From contig CAZASZ010000071.1 in the NCBI GenBank assembly GCA_964487925.1, positions 1 to 8,523 on the forward strand: 8,523 nucleotides of DNA. The letters run 5' to 3'. A program made the position numbers and the translations under genes. The notes under the pieces are model-generated. The model worked only from the letters and a program-made list of their open reading frames with translations, was not told where the DNA came from and ran no database searches. Shown here one piece after another: positions 6,454 through 8,523 of this stretch. This stretch comes from RI-283 sp964487925. GTDB taxonomy: Bacteria > Pseudomonadota > Gammaproteobacteria > SZUA-140. The stretch's first letter is position 1; each line of letters opens with the position of its first letter.

Positions 6454-8455
6454 ACACCTCCAATCACGCCTTCGCGGCACACTCTGCGCCCTACTCCTCT
6501 TCCTCGCCGCTCCAGCGAGCTGGGCGGCCGATGACATTCATAAGGCGGAGATCGCAATCCGCACCCACGACTACGCGCTCGCGATCAAGCTGCTCAAACC
6601 TTTGGGAAGCAAAGGAAATGCCGAGGCGCAAAGACACCTAGGGGCGCTTTATCGAAACGGCCTTGGCACCAAGCGGGACGATGTCCAGGCATCCAAGTGG
6701 TATCGCATGTCCGCGGAGCAAGGCGACAACAAGGCCATGTATGACCTCGCCGTCCTGTACGAGCAGGGCTGGGGCGTGACCAAGGACCTGAAACAGGCCG
6801 AGCAATGGCTCAACAAGGCGGACAAGGCGGGCAACCGAAAGGCGGCCAGGCGACTAGCCAAGCTGAAAAAGTCTCTATCCTCCCGCAACGCCAAGTCGGC
6901 GCCTACTCTGCTGCTGCAGGCGGCCTATGCCGGCGATATGGCGGAGCTCAAGCACCTGATCGGCGCCGGCACCCCGATCGATGGCACCGACGAAATCGGG
7001 CGGACTGCCCTGATGCGTGCGGTCGTTGGCGAACACCCTGACGCCGTGGGCTTCCTAATCAAGTCGGGCGCAAACGTTAATCAGGTCGATTCTCACGGCG
7101 ACAGCGCGCTGATCCTGGCGACGCAGTTCAAAAACATCACACTGGTTAACACCTTGATCAAGGGCAAGGCCCGGATAAATCAGGCAGATCACAATGGCAA
7201 CACTCCGCTGATGATTGCTGTGCGCAAACACGAGGTTGACGCCGTGAACGTCCTTATCAAGGCCAGGGCTAGTCTCGATCACGCCAACAAGAAGGGCTGG
7301 ACAGCCCTCAGATATGCCACGGAATTAAAACACAACGGCCTTGCGAAATTACTATTGAAGGCCGGCGCCAAACCCCTGCCTTCAGTCAACGATGCCCTAG
7401 TCGAAAAGGCCGGAGCGCGACCCGCGCAGACGCAGAAGGACAACCCCTACGCCGGCTGGAGCAACTTGATTATCGCAGCCTGGCAGGGTGATCTTGCTAA
7501 GGTCAAGCGGCTGTCATTGGGCCGAGCAGCACTCAAAGTAACCGACGAAAAGGGCCTTTCGGCCCTGAGCCGGGCCGTATGGCAGGGTCATATGGCCGTC
7601 GCCAAGGTCCTGATCGATGCCGGTTCGGACATCAATATCCGCCATAAAGACGGTTCAACACCGCTTATTCTAGCCGCTAGAGAAGGTCACGCCGAGGTTG
7701 CTGCACTGTTGCTTCGCGATGGTGCGCAACCGAATGCCGCCGACGACAGAGAGGGCATGACAGCATTGCTTTGGGCCGCCCGCCAAGGCCACCTCGATAT
7801 CGTCGACCTCCTGCTATCCGCGGGTGCGGACATGGAGAAAAAGGACAAGCGAATCGGAGCTACGGCATTGCTTTGGGCGGCTCAAAATGGCCACTTCCCT
7901 ATCGTCAAGGCCCTGATCAAACATCGGGCCAACGCCCAAGCCGTGGACATCAAAGGGCATAATGCGCTGTGGTTAGCCTCCACGCACGGCAATGGCGCCA
8001 GCATCGACATCCTGATTGCCGCCGGGGCAGCCGTGGAGGTTACGGACCGTGCAGGGATGACGCTGCTGGCTAGAACCGCCGCCAACGGCCACACCGACCT
8101 GGTGCGCCTGCTGATGGAGAAAGGCGCCGAACCGAATACCCGCACCAAAGACGGCGATACCGCCCTGCTCCTCGCCGCGAATGCAGGCCACACATCAACC
8201 TGCGTGGCCCTGTTGAGTTACGGCGCCAGAATCAACGACGCCAGCAAGCAGAAGGATACACCGCTGATGCTGGCGGCTGTGGCCGGCCATTTGGACACAG
8301 TCAAGGTGCTGCTGAAAAATGGTGCGGACGTGCGCATGAGAAATGAAAACGGACTGACTGCCGTCGATATGGCCACGCGTAGCGGCAATACTCAGATTGC
8401 GGATGAGATTAAGGCGAGCACCGCCAGCAAGAAAGGCCTATTCGGACTGTTTTGA
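6440..8455 (+). CDS. Secreted Sel1-like plus ankyrin-repeat protein
   Basis: A 671-residue solenoid protein with no catalytic motif, probably a protein-binding scaffold. Residues 1-30 form a Sec signal peptide: basic start, hydrophobic core CALLLFLAAP and a probable cut near ASWAA, so the mature protein is periplasmic or exported. Residues 59-130 contain two Sel1-like (TPR-type) repeats (GNAEAQRHLGALYRNGLGT... and GDNKAMYDLAVLYEQGWGV...), with a degenerate helix before and the start of a third after. About 15 ankyrin repeats follow: five at 154-311, a proline- and charge-rich linker at 312-337, and ten at 338-660. It ends in KKGLFGLF. The ATG at 6440 lies inside the flavoprotein gene (14-base overlap), has only a weak ribosome binding site, and gives a well-formed signal peptide, so it is preferred. 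Co-expression with the flavoprotein is likely; the partner is unknown. Periplasmic ankyrin proteins such as Pseudomonas AnkB are linked to oxidative-stress defence, a loose parallel only. Confidence 0.92.
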   Translation: MARPEHLQSRLRGTLCALLLFLAAPASWAADDIHKAEIAIRTHDYALAIKLLKPLGSKGNAEAQRHLGALYRNGLGTKRDDVQASKWYRMSAEQGDNKAMYDLAVLYEQGWGVTKDLKQAEQWLNKADKAGNRKAARRLAKLKKSLSSRNAKSAPTLLLQAAYAGDMAELKHLIGAGTPIDGTDEIGRTALMRAVVGEHPDAVGFLIKSGANVNQVDSHGDSALILATQFKNITLVNTLIKGKARINQADHNGNTPLMIAVRKHEVDAVNVLIKARASLDHANKKGWTALRYATELKHNGLAKLLLKAGAKPLPSVNDALVEKAGARPAQTQKDNPYAGWSNLIIAAWQGDLAKVKRLSLGRAALKVTDEKGLSALSRAVWQGHMAVAKVLIDAGSDINIRHKDGSTPLILAAREGHAEVAALLLRDGAQPNAADDREGMTALLWAARQGHLDIVDLLLSAGADMEKKDKRIGATALLWAAQNGHFPIVKALIKHRANAQAVDIKGHNALWLASTHGNGASIDILIAAGAAVEVTDRAGMTLLARTAANGHTDLVRLLMEKGAEPNTRTKDGDTALLLAANAGHTSTCVALLSYGARINDASKQKDTPLMLAAVAGHLDTVKVLLKNGADVRMRNENGLTAVDMATRSGNTQIADEIKASTASKKGLFGLF

Positions 8456-8493
8456 TAGAACGGTCCGATCGTGAATACCCTTTGCCAGCACTG

Positions 8494-8523
8494 ATGAAGT
8501 TGTTGTATTTGGAGCGACTGGCC
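8494..8523 (+). CDS. Possible 5' end of a following gene (cut by window edge)
   Basis: An ATG at 8494 stays open to the window end for ten codons (MKLLYLERLA). There is no Shine-Dalgarno sequence before it, and ten codons are far too few to judge. The 38 bases between the ankyrin gene stop and this ATG show no terminator. Listed only so that the tail is not left blank. Confidence 0.13.
   Translation, partial: MKLLYLERLA

Overview
The window reads as a stretch of chromosome from a free-living Gammaproteobacterium with moderately high GC. The gene types and codon use point that way, but no marker here fixes the genus. All recognisable genes lie on the + strand and there are no rRNA, tRNA, CRISPR, phage or transposase genes.

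Layout. (1) 31-1728: leuA, 2-isopropylmalate synthase of the long 'yeast/actinobacterial' type, complete and closed by a strong intrinsic terminator at 1857-1896. (2) 1729-2179: a 451-base gap. It holds the leuA 3' UTR and terminator, a 153-base MITE-like palindromic element with 17-base perfect terminal inverted repeats (1913-2065), a probable sigma-70-type promoter (2088-2115), and a 15-codon leader ORF whose stop overlaps the ppk start. (3) 2180-5007: polyphosphate kinase (ppk1), followed with an ATGA overlap by an orphan ParA-like ATPase. These two are very probably co-translated, which suggests that the ATPase positions or segregates polyphosphate granules. (4) 5008-5151: a short gap with a perfect Shine-Dalgarno sequence that has no start codon at a usable distance. 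(5) 5152-8455: a membrane-anchored iron-sulfur flavoprotein, then, overlapping by 14 bases, a secreted Sel1 plus ankyrin-repeat protein of 671 residues.

The most unusual gene is the flavoprotein at 5152-6453. Its ferredoxin domain is followed by the segment that normally ends a thioredoxin-reductase-like fold (the TNVPGIFIAGE motif), and only then come the FAD- and NAD(P)-binding Rossmann motifs. The protein stops just where that segment would normally begin. This is the signature of a circular permutation. Its second iron-sulfur motif also has His in place of the second Cys. The predicted topology puts the redox part in the cytoplasm, while the co-encoded ankyrin protein is exported, so the pair would lie on opposite faces of the inner membrane.

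The genes group into three apparently independent units: leucine biosynthesis, polyphosphate synthesis with a partner ATPase, and the redox/ankyrin pair. All functional statements come from reading motifs; no database search was run.
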